NCBI GenBank assembly: GCA_017394925.1
Contig: JAFPWQ010000291.1
Coordinates: 1-5,479 of the forward strand
DNA length: 5,479 nt
Direction: 5' to 3'
From: Synergistaceae bacterium
GTDB lineage: Bacteria; Synergistota; Synergistia; Synergistales; Aminobacteriaceae
Shown here: positions 1 through 5,165 of the stretch, in pieces
Position numbering within the stretch: the first letter of the stretch is position 1
How the letters are laid out: each line of letters begins with the position of its first letter
Program-made: the position numbers and the translations under genes
Notes under the pieces: model-generated
What the model saw: the letters and a program-made list of their open reading frames with translations, nothing else
Told to the model about the DNA's origin: nothing
Database searches by the model: none

Positions 1-540
1 GGTGAAGTTCTTGTGCTTGAAACGACAGCTAAGGCACTTGGAATTTCAGTTACGCCCGTACGCGAGGCATTCCAGATATTAGCCCGTGATGGTCTGATTG
101 AGGTTGCACAGAACAGAGGAGCAGTTGTTCTCGGCATGACGGCTAAGAATATCCGTGAACATTATGAGATCCGCGCGGCACTTGAGGCTGAAGCATGCAG
201 ACTCGTATGTGAGAAGAACGCAGACTTATCCGAAATTGAACGCTGTGTAGATAATCTCGTCAGTCATGATGAAGATAGCTATTCAGATTTGAATCAGTCA
301 TTTCACTATAATATCTGGCTTGCGTCAGGGAATTCAAGACTGGTAAACATGCTCAGTGAATTATGGAACGGTCTATCAATGGGAGTCAGAACAACTAAAA
401 GCGAATACGCAGAAAAATCACAGGCCGAACACGAAAATATTTTCTCATGTCTCAAAGCCCGTGATGAAAATTCTTCTGCTATGGCAATGCGTGAACATAT
501 TCTCCGAAGTATGAATGATATGCTTACGCGTTATGTGTAA
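1..540 (+). CDS. GntR-family transcriptional regulator with FCD ligand domain, 5'-truncated by window edge
   Basis: This is the C-terminal 179 residues of a DNA-binding regulator of the GntR superfamily, FadR/FCD subfamily. The reading frame is open from base 1, and the first visible residues (GEVLVLETTAKALGISVTPV) are already inside the winged helix-turn-helix. The true start therefore lies upstream, and the GTG at 13 is not a real start. The recognition-helix region (TPVREAFQILARDGLIE, about residues 19-34 of the visible part) is classic GntR. The rest is the all-helical FCD domain, which in this family binds small carboxylates, often through a metal. Candidate metal ligands are N98/H102 in the NQSFH stretch, H144 (AEHENI) and H166 (REHIL). 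The gene ends at TAA 538-540 and converges on the Mrp gene. Its regulated target is not visible; the adjacent iron cluster is transcribed toward it and need not be the target. Confidence 0.93.
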   Translation, partial: GEVLVLETTAKALGISVTPVREAFQILARDGLIEVAQNRGAVVLGMTAKNIREHYEIRAALEAEACRLVCEKNADLSEIERCVDNLVSHDEDSYSDLNQSFHYNIWLASGNSRLVNMLSELWNGLSMGVRTTKSEYAEKSQAEHENIFSCLKARDENSSAMAMREHILRSMNDMLTRYV

Positions 541-604
541 TCGAGTCTATTATGCCTGCAAGATAAGGATACGAATCAAATTCATCGATTAATCCCTTGT
601 CTCA
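524..604 (-). other. In-frame continuation of the Mrp gene beyond the TGA (25 sense codons, then TAA)
   Basis: Directly after TGA 604-602 the same frame reads DKGLIDEFDSYPYLAGIIDS and five more residues before TAA 526-524. From memory of the family, Mrp/NBP35 proteins commonly end with a stretch like 'P-K-[IL]-A-x-x-C-D-x-G-x-[IL]-E-x-F', so the TGA occupies the usual Cys position and the following DKGLIDEF matches the family tail. If decoded, the protein would have 272 residues, and its 3' end would overlap the convergent GntR gene by 17 bp. Possible explanations are a TGC/TGT to TGA nonsense mutation, a base-calling error, or selenocysteine. Recoding across the whole genome is unlikely, since feoAB ends in TGA TGA. 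Confidence 0.6.
541..601. other. Spacer between convergent GntR and Mrp stop codons; no clear terminator
   Basis: This 61-bp stretch is either a plain convergent spacer or, on the minus strand, the continued coding sequence of the Mrp gene. A weak imperfect hairpin (GGAT...ATCC, 595-567 on the minus strand) is present, but neither side is followed by a T-run. No intrinsic terminator could be supported for either gene. Confidence 0.5.
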
Positions 605-1342
605 GAGTTCAGCGATTTTAGGCACAATCGGAATCTCTGCACACGCTTTTATCCTGAAAGATTCAGCCGTGTCCTTTATGCCTGCATTCCCGAAAATATA
701 ATGCTTTTTTCCGCATGAATCACACTCGAAATAGGCCATGTTCTGAATCAGACCGAGAACTGGAATACTCATCATTTCCGCCATTCTCACAGCCTTATGT
801 ACGATCATGCTGACGAGTTCCTGCGGCGTTGTTACGATTATGATTCCTTTGACCGGCAATGACTGAAAGACAGTCAAAGGCACATCACCGGTTCCGGGAG
901 GCATGTCAACGAACATGTAATCGGTCATGCCCCAGTCAACTTCTTCCCAGAACTGTTTGACGACTCCGGCAATTACAGGACCTCTCCAGACTACCGGCTC
1001 ACCTTCGTTTGCGAGGCATAAATTCATCGAGATTAATCTGATTCCGTTGCGTGTAACTGCAGGCTGAATGAATTTCCCGTCAGACATGACTTGTCCGTGT
1101 ATTCCGAACATTTTCGGGATTGAAGGCCCGGTGATGTCTGCATCAAGAATTGCCGCCGTATGATTTGCCCGTCTCATTGAAGATGCAAGCATTGATGTTA
1201 CGATTGATTTTCCGACTCCGCCCTTGCCGCTGACGATTCCGATTACGTTCTTGACGTTCGGATTTTCGCTTATCATTGGCGGTGCTGTGCGTTCCCCGCA
1301 GTTTGACGAACAATTACTACAGTCATGATTGCAGTTAGCCAT
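602..1342 (-). CDS. Mrp/NBP35-type P-loop ATPase, Fe-S cluster carrier, interrupted near its C-terminus by TGA
   Basis: This is a cytoplasmic MinD/Mrp-family ATPase; the family (ApbC, Mrp, NBP35) carries and transfers [4Fe-4S] clusters. Numbering from the ATG at 1342, an N-terminal Cys cluster lies at C4, C8, C11 and C15. It is followed by the deviant Walker A GKGGVGKS (39-46), the DADITGPSIP switch region (68-77), the DMPPGTGD family motif (146-153) and a CDSC pair (207-210), which in relatives binds the bridging cluster. I prefer the ATG at 1342 to the in-frame GTG at 1354, because the GTG overlaps the only GGGAG (1358-1354); spacing to the ATG is a long 11 nt. The start overlaps the 3' end of the NifX-like gene by 8 bp, so translation is probably coupled. 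The frame stops at TGA 604-602 after ...IPIVPKIAEL (246 aa). That is about 25 residues earlier than the homology-like reading, which continues to TAA 526-524. The family call is firm; the C-terminal status is open. Confidence 0.9.
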   Translation of the reverse strand: MANCNHDCSNCSSNCGERTAPPMISENPNVKNVIGIVSGKGGVGKSIVTSMLASSMRRANHTAAILDADITGPSIPKMFGIHGQVMSDGKFIQPAVTRNGIRLISMNLCLANEGEPVVWRGPVIAGVVKQFWEEVDWGMTDYMFVDMPPGTGDVPLTVFQSLPVKGIIIVTTPQELVSMIVHKAVRMAEMMSIPVLGLIQNMAYFECDSCGKKHYIFGNAGIKDTAESFRIKACAEIPIVPKIAEL

Positions 1343-1709
1343 GATGATGTTCACTCCCGTGTTCGTGATTATGATCGTGATGATCGCAGTGCGGATTTGA
1401 ATCGTATTCTAACCTTCCTGCTATGAGTTCGCGTACTGCTGTGTCAGGATTGCCCTTAACGCCCGCGTAAATTTTTATGCCGAGTTCCTTTAACGCATTC
1501 TGCATTCCTGCTCCGACTCCGCCGCATATTACAGCCTCAACTCCCAAATCCTTAAGGAACGGCGCAAGCTCTCCGTGTCCTTTTCCGTTTGTGCTCACCG
1601 TCTGGGAATTCGTAACGACGTTTGAATCCGTGTCATAAATCCTGAAAAGTTCAGTCTTCCCGAAATGCTGAAAAATATCTGCTCCGTCAAATGTTGCCGC
1701 TATTCTCAT
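1335..1709 (-). CDS. NifX/NafY-like protein (dinitrogenase iron-molybdenum cofactor family) with His-rich C-terminus
   Basis: This is a 124-aa protein of the Nitro_FeMo-Co fold (NifX, NafY, NifB C-terminal domain, and the many stand-alone homologues in anaerobes without nitrogenase). Family members bind iron-sulfur or iron-molybdenum cofactors; the role of stand-alone copies is mostly unknown. The family start (MRIAATFDG), the HFGKTELFRIYD segment (15-26) and the ICGGVGAGMQNAL segment (61-73) are visible, followed by an alternating helix and strand to about residue 100. The tail from 107 to 124 holds nine His and one Cys (C108), a likely metal-binding extension. The ATG at 1709 is supported by family alignment. 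Its ribosome binding site is poor: only a GGGGG at 1726-1722, 12 nt away, supplied by the end of the udp remnant. The gene lies in the feoAB cluster and overlaps the Mrp gene downstream, a pairing common in anaerobes and consistent with Fe-S or iron handling. No nitrogenase gene is present. Confidence 0.88.
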   Translation of the reverse strand: MRIAATFDGADIFQHFGKTELFRIYDTDSNVVTNSQTVSTNGKGHGELAPFLKDLGVEAVICGGVGAGMQNALKELGIKIYAGVKGNPDTAVRELIAGRLEYDSNPHCDHHDHNHEHGSEHHHG

Positions 1710-1714
1710 CGTGT

Positions 1715-1816
1715 TTATTTACCCCCAATTAATTTTGAGATTGCCCGGACTGCAACACGTATTCCCCTGTCAGTGTCAAAAGGCAAAATGCGTGCTTCGC
1801 GATCATCAGGTTCATT
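1715..1816 (-). pseudogene. Remnant of a second uridine phosphorylase gene (3' end only)
   Basis: On the minus strand between udp and the NifX-like gene, bases 1816-1715 read NEPDD, then REARILP, then FDTDRGIRVAVRAISKLIG, then GK and TAA. All 24 residues outside the seven-residue REARILP insertion and the last two codons are identical to the C-terminus of the intact neighbouring udp (residues 223-246). At DNA level the shared 24 codons differ at eight third positions, all synonymous. There is no start codon or upstream body; the fragment begins 13 bp after the udp stop and lies in a different frame from udp. It is best read as the surviving 3' end of a tandem paralogue that was once translated and was later lost by deletion. 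A partial duplication is possible but explains the purely synonymous changes less well. It ends 5 bp before the NifX-like start. Confidence 0.85.
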
Positions 1817-1829
1817 TATTGCATTAATT

Positions 1830-1910
1830 TTAATTCTCCCCGATTAACTTTGAGATTGCCCGAACTGCAACACGTATTCCTCTGTCAGTGTCGAAGTCGT
1901 CAGGCTCATT
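1830..1910 (-). repeat. Intact copy of the udp 3'-end duplication (partner of 1715-1816)
   Basis: These are the last 26 codons plus stop of udp (residues 223-248). They pair with the remnant at 1816-1715 as a direct repeat, interrupted in the remnant by a 21-bp insertion (seven codons). Shared blocks match except at third codon positions. Such close direct repeats can recombine, which could explain loss of the rest of the second gene. Confidence 0.85.
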
Positions 1911-2576
1911 ATACCCTGCTGCTTTGCGTTCCTGATTCCAGATTACATTTAAGACGCTTCCACACCGAACATTCAATGCGTCCGCGACAACAAACAGAGC
2001 CGCCGATTCCATTTCACTGGCAAGAACTCCTAATCTCTTCCATGCCTCCCATTTGTTGAGAAGCTCATATGATACCGGCATTCTTTTTGGGTTATGCTGA
2101 CCGTAAAACGAATCTTTGCACTGAACTATTCCCGTATGCCAGCGTTCGCCTAATTCACGCGCTGAATCAACAAGTGCCCTCACGATCTCGAAATCAGCCG
2201 CCGCCGGATATTCTATCGGAGCATATTCAAGACTCGTACCTTCATGACGAATTGCCGCAGTCGCAATGACGACATCAGAGCTTTTTACGTTCATGTTAAT
2301 TCCTCCGCATGTCCCAACACGAATGAACGTATCAACTCCGATTGCACATAATTCTTCCATTGCAATAGCCGCACTCGGTCCGCCTATGCCCGTTGATGTT
2401 ACAAGAACTTTTTCGCCGCTTATGCTTCCTGCCCATGTCGTATATTCCCGGTTTGATGCAATGAATTTAGGATCATCAAGATACTTTGCGATTTTCTCAC
2501 AGCGTCCGGGATCGCCTGGTAATATGCAGTATTTCGCGCTGTCATTCTCGTCTAATGATATGTGATACTGTTTCAT
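1830..2576 (-). CDS. udp: Uridine phosphorylase
   Basis: This cytoplasmic enzyme of the PNP/UDP phosphorylase family I splits uridine with phosphate to uracil and ribose-1-phosphate (pyrimidine salvage). It has 248 residues, close to the E. coli Udp length. Visible family residues are GDPGR (21-25, phosphate-binding Arg25), NRE (42-44, Arg43), FIRVGTCGG (84-92, phosphate-binding Arg86 and Thr89), and the base-binding FYGQHNPKRMPV segment (157-168). The Gln160 and Arg165 of that segment mark uridine rather than purine specificity. The ribose-binding EME is at 188-190. I start at the ATG at 2576 because AGGAGG (2591-2586) lies 9 nt upstream; the in-frame GTG at 2585 abuts that site. The gene begins 24 bp after feoAB and in the same frame, separated by the tandem TGA TGA. 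Its function has no obvious link to iron, so it looks like an inserted member of the cluster. A degraded second 3' end lies just downstream. Confidence 0.93.
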   Translation of the reverse strand: MKQYHISLDENDSAKYCILPGDPGRCEKIAKYLDDPKFIASNREYTTWAGSISGEKVLVTSTGIGGPSAAIAMEELCAIGVDTFIRVGTCGGINMNVKSSDVVIATAAIRHEGTSLEYAPIEYPAAADFEIVRALVDSARELGERWHTGIVQCKDSFYGQHNPKRMPVSYELLNKWEAWKRLGVLASEMESAALFVVADALNVRCGSVLNVIWNQERKAAGYNEPDDFDTDRGIRVAVRAISKLIGEN

Positions 2577-2585
2577 GAGATTCAC

Positions 2586-2591
2586 CCTCCT
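2586..2591 (-). promoter_or_regulatory. Ribosome binding site of udp
   Basis: AGGAGG on the minus strand lies 9 nt before the ATG at 2576. It decides for this ATG and against the GTG at 2585, which directly abuts the site. Confidence 0.85.
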
Positions 2592-2597
2592 GAAGTA

Positions 2598-2603
2598 TCA
2601 TCA
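2598..2603 (-). other. Tandem TGA TGA stop of feoAB
   Basis: feoAB terminates in two adjacent in-frame TGA codons. The frame then stays open through the udp ribosome binding site and into udp itself, so these two codons alone keep the two proteins apart. The double TGA, followed by an AGGAGG and a separate ATG for udp, is direct evidence that TGA means stop in this genome. Confidence 0.9.
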
Positions 2604-4973
2604 TATCATCATCATAATCATACCCGTAATATATGCCGCAATCCACGCGATAACGCACTGCCATAATGCCACACCGACAGCCCATGATGAGCCTAACTCG
2701 CGCTTAATCGATGCAACCGCCGCTATGCATGGTGTGTAGAGTAGGCTGAAGACCAGAAGAGAAGCCGCCGCTGAAGGAGTGATTACATTGCTGACAGAAT
2801 CAGAGAAGAGAACTTCAAGAGTTGATACTACACTTTCTTTTGCGAGTATTCCCGTGATTAATGACGTGCATATTCTCCAGTCGCCGAGTCCAAGAGGAGC
2901 AAACAATGGAGATAATAATCCGGCAGTGTATGCGAGAATGCTTTCATGAGAATTAGATGTAAACTGTAAATGCAAGTCGAAACTCTGAAGGAACCATATC
3001 ACTATACATGCGATGAATATAACCGAGAATGCGCGCTGAATGAAATCTTTTGCTTTCTCCCACATTAACATGATAACGTTCTTTGCGGCAGGCATTCTAT
3101 AATTAGGAAGTTCCATTACGAACGGTACAGCCTCGCCCTTAAACAGCGTCTCTTTGTAGAGCAATGCAACGAGAATCCCGAATATTATTCCAAGAATGTA
3201 TAAGCCTGTCATGATTAAGCCCTCATTGCTTGGGAAAAATGCATCAACAAAGAACGCGTATACAGGAAGTTTTGCAGTACAGCTCATAAAGGGCGTTAAT
3301 AGTATGGTCATTCGTCTGTCTCTTTCACTCGGAAGGGTACGCGTTGACATCACAGCCGGAACAGTACAGCCGAATCCAATTAACATTGGAACAATGCTCC
3401 GTCCTGATAAGCCTATCTTGCGCAGTAATTTATCCATGAAGAAAGCGACCCTTGCAGTGTAGCCGGTATCTTCAAGAATCGACAGAAAGAAGAAGAGAGT
3501 TATTATTATCGGCAGGAACGATAACACGCTCCCAATTCCAGCGAGTATTCCGCCTGTGATGAGGCCATGAATAACTTCATCAACTCCCATTGAAGTCAGA
3601 AATGCGTCAGTTGATTCCGTGAATGATTCGATTAAGCCCTCGAGAATATCCTGAAAGTATGCGCCGATATACTCGAACGTGAGCCAGAATATAGCCGCCA
3701 TTACCGCGATGAAGACAGGAATAGCCGTATATTTTCCCGTCAAAATTCTGTCGAGTTTCTGAGAACGTAAATGTTCTTTGCTTACTCTGGGTTTGACGAC
3801 ACACTGAGAGCATACTTTGTGAATGAAATTGAATCTCATATCAGACATTGCCGCATTACGGTCTAAGCCTCTCTCTTTTTCCATTTGAAGCACAATATGT
3901 TCAAGCATTTCGCGTTCATTCTCTTCAAGTCTCAATTGCTCAAGCACAAGCGAATCATTCTCGATGACTTTGCACGCCGCGAATCTCAACGGAATATCTG
4001 CACGTTCTGCGTGATCCTGAATCAAATGCGTGATTGCATGAATTGCCCGGTGAACTGCTCCGTTGTGGTCATTCTCATCACAGAAATCATAGCGTTTAGG
4101 TCTCTCCTGATACTTTGCGATATGAACTGCATGACGGACAAGCTCATCAACGCCTTCATTCTTTAATGCCGAAATCGGAATAACGGGTACACCTAACATT
4201 GCCTCCATTTTATTTATGTCAATCGTGCCTCCGTTGCCGCTCAGTTCATCCATCATGTTTAATGCCACAACCGTTGGAATCTGCATCTCAAGCAGCTGGA
4301 CTGTGAGATATAAATTGCGTTCAATGTTCGTAGCGTCCACAATATTGATGATTGCTTTTGGCTTCTCATTGAGTATGAAATTCCGTGAGACTCTTTCTTC
4401 TCCGCTGTAAGGGGACATTGAATATATGCCCGGCAAATCCGTTATGAGTGTATCATGATGTCCCTTAATGCTTCCGTCTTTGCGGTCAACAGTAACGCCT
4501 GGAAAATTTCCGATTCGTTGATTAGATCCCGTGAGCTGATTGAACAGCGTAGTCTTTCCTGAGTTCTGATTGCCTGCGAGCGCAAACGTTAAAATCGTTC
4601 CGTCGGGCAATGCTTCGCTTTCACCTTCAACGTGATATTTTCCTTCTTCACCGAGTCCGGGATGTTCTATTCGTTCAATGCCGTTTACATCATGAAATGC
4701 ATCAATGAATCTCTCTGCGTTCTCTGTATCCTTCACCTGATTAACGGTAATGTGTCCTGCATCTGCGCGTCTCAATGTGAGTTCGTAATCATGAATGCGA
4801 ATCTCAATCGGATCACCCAAAGGAGCCGGGCGAATCATTTTCACTCTTGCGCCTGGAATTATTCCCATGTCCAGTAAGTGCTGCCTGAGATGACCTTCTC
4901 CTCCGACTGTCTGAACAATTGCACTCTCATTAACTTTTAATTCTTTGAGGCTGATTGTGTTTTCATTTTCCAT
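2601..4973 (-). CDS. feoB: FeoA-FeoB fusion ferrous iron transporter
   Basis: This is a 790-aa inner-membrane Fe2+ uptake protein with FeoA fused to the N-terminus of FeoB. Residues 1-77 are the SH3-like FeoA domain (LRQHLLDMGIIPGARVKMIR, then LTLRRADAGHITV). A charged linker runs from about 78 to 127. The G-protein domain follows: G1 GNQNSGKTT (134-142), G2 GNFPGVTV (155-162), G3 DLPG (179-182), G4 NMMD (239-242) and G5 around SAL (268-270). A helical spacer with charged stretches (about 280-400) leads to the membrane domain from about 415 on. That domain carries both Gate motifs, GFGCTVPA (533-540, Cys536) and PFMSCTAKLPVY (561-572, Cys565), and ends in a hydrophobic segment with MIMMMI. 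The ATG is supported by AGGAG (4985-4981) 7 nt upstream. The gene ends in TGA TGA and is first in the minus-strand cluster. No FeoC is seen. All key motifs are intact, so it should be functional. Confidence 0.97.
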   Translation of the reverse strand: MENENTISLKELKVNESAIVQTVGGEGHLRQHLLDMGIIPGARVKMIRPAPLGDPIEIRIHDYELTLRRADAGHITVNQVKDTENAERFIDAFHDVNGIERIEHPGLGEEGKYHVEGESEALPDGTILTFALAGNQNSGKTTLFNQLTGSNQRIGNFPGVTVDRKDGSIKGHHDTLITDLPGIYSMSPYSGEERVSRNFILNEKPKAIINIVDATNIERNLYLTVQLLEMQIPTVVALNMMDELSGNGGTIDINKMEAMLGVPVIPISALKNEGVDELVRHAVHIAKYQERPKRYDFCDENDHNGAVHRAIHAITHLIQDHAERADIPLRFAACKVIENDSLVLEQLRLEENEREMLEHIVLQMEKERGLDRNAAMSDMRFNFIHKVCSQCVVKPRVSKEHLRSQKLDRILTGKYTAIPVFIAVMAAIFWLTFEYIGAYFQDILEGLIESFTESTDAFLTSMGVDEVIHGLITGGILAGIGSVLSFLPIIITLFFFLSILEDTGYTARVAFFMDKLLRKIGLSGRSIVPMLIGFGCTVPAVMSTRTLPSERDRRMTILLTPFMSCTAKLPVYAFFVDAFFPSNEGLIMTGLYILGIIFGILVALLYKETLFKGEAVPFVMELPNYRMPAAKNVIMLMWEKAKDFIQRAFSVIFIACIVIWFLQSFDLHLQFTSNSHESILAYTAGLLSPLFAPLGLGDWRICTSLITGILAKESVVSTLEVLFSDSVSNVITPSAAASLLVFSLLYTPCIAAVASIKRELGSSWAVGVALWQCVIAWIAAYITGMIMMMI

Positions 4974-4980
4974 AATGAAG

Positions 4981-4985
4981 CTCCT
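4981..4985 (-). promoter_or_regulatory. Ribosome binding site of feoAB
   Basis: AGGAG on the minus strand lies 7 nt before the ATG at 4973 and fixes the start of the FeoA domain. Confidence 0.85.
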
Positions 4986-5009
4986 GATATGTATTTTATG
5001 TTTACAGAT

Positions 5010-5017
5010 ATTATAAT
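5010..5017. promoter_or_regulatory. Palindromic ATTATAAT, candidate -10 boxes for both directions
   Basis: The sequence gives a perfect TATAAT on the minus strand (5015-5010), 37 bp before the feoAB ATG, and another on the plus strand (5012-5017). No matching TTGACA-like hexamer was seen 16-18 bp upstream on either strand, so activation or a different sigma factor would be needed, or the match is chance in AT-rich DNA. Confidence 0.4.
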
Positions 5018-5023
5018 GTGATT

Positions 5024-5050
5024 AAATTTTTATACGAGGAGAAAAAATTT
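5024..5050. repeat. AT-rich inverted repeat, possible operator near the feoAB promoter
   Basis: AAATTTTT and AAAAATTT form 8-bp arms around an 11-nt spacer that contains GAGGAG. Relative to the minus-strand TATAAT, the repeat covers the -35 area, a position suited to a repressor site. It could equally be ordinary AT-rich intergenic sequence; it matches no operator I recognise. Confidence 0.3.
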
Positions 5051-5052
5051 TT

Positions 5053-5109
5053 ATGCTCAAATTTTCACTAACGAAAAGTGTTTCAGATCGGGAGGTCTGG
5101 AGCAGATAA
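5053..5109 (+). CDS. Possible 18-residue leader peptide upstream of the RNHCP gene
   Basis: ATG 5053 to TAA 5107-5109 encodes MLKFSLTKSVSDREVWSR. A GAGGAG at 5036-5041 lies 11 nt upstream, and the plus-strand TATAAT (5012-5017) would place a transcription start near 5024, just ahead of it. The ORF covers a first hairpin (5084-5099), and its stop lies in the loop of a second, competing hairpin (5096-5131). That layout resembles translation-dependent attenuation. The peptide has four Ser but no run of one amino acid that would suggest a specific tRNA sensor. It may be a chance ORF. Confidence 0.3.
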   Translation: MLKFSLTKSVSDREVWSR

Positions 5110-5131
5110 TATAACTCTCTGAGCCTCCAGA
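5084..5131 (+). promoter_or_regulatory. Two mutually exclusive hairpins in the RNHCP leader
   Basis: Hairpin 1 pairs CAGATC (5084-5089) with GGTCTG (5094-5099), closing a GGGA loop of GNRA type. Hairpin 2 pairs TCTGGAG (5096-5102) with CTCCAGA (5125-5131) and extends inward by CAGA (5103-5106) with TCTG (5118-5121), leaving a 3-nt bulge. Both hairpins need TCTG 5096-5099, so only one can form at a time. Hairpin 2 is followed by A-rich sequence rather than a U-run, so it is not an intrinsic terminator. It lies about 28 nt upstream of the RNHCP ribosome binding site. Confidence 0.4.
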
Positions 5132-5159
5132 AAGTAAGAAGAATAAAAATCATAACTTC

Positions 5160-5165
5160 AGGAGG
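5160..5165 (+). promoter_or_regulatory. Ribosome binding site of the RNHCP gene
   Basis: A perfect AGGAGG lies 9 nt before TTG 5175. It decides for the unusual TTG start, as no in-frame ATG is near. Confidence 0.8.

Noticed and set aside
13..15. GTG as start of the GntR-family gene
   Set aside because: The winged helix-turn-helix is already under way at base 1, so the real start is upstream of the window.
602..604. TGA recoded as an amino acid throughout the genome
   Set aside because: feoAB ends in TGA TGA, followed by a separate ribosome binding site and ATG for udp, and Trp is encoded by TGG in several genes, so the standard code fits.
1715..1816. Insertion sequence end or transposon scar
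   Set aside because: The repeat is fully explained by homology to the udp 3' end; no terminal inverted repeats or transposase fragments are visible.
1665..1847. Small + strand open frame across the udp remnant
   Set aside because: It lies antisense to the NifX-like gene and the udp remnant, with no ribosome binding site and no recognisable protein.
1850..2565. Three + strand open frames antisense to udp
   Set aside because: They are mirror frames of a clearly recognised gene and have no recognisable protein content.
3196..4877. Several open frames within feoAB on both strands
   Set aside because: They are shadows of the intact 790-codon feoAB and show no domain or initiation signal.
4981..5050. 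Classical Fur or DtxR box before feoAB
   Set aside because: The AT-rich region has inverted repeats, but none resembles the usual Fur or DtxR consensus closely enough.
5096..5131. Intrinsic terminator
   Set aside because: The stem is good, but the following bases on the + strand are A-rich with no U-run. On the minus strand the next bases are CCTCCCGATC, also without a U-run.
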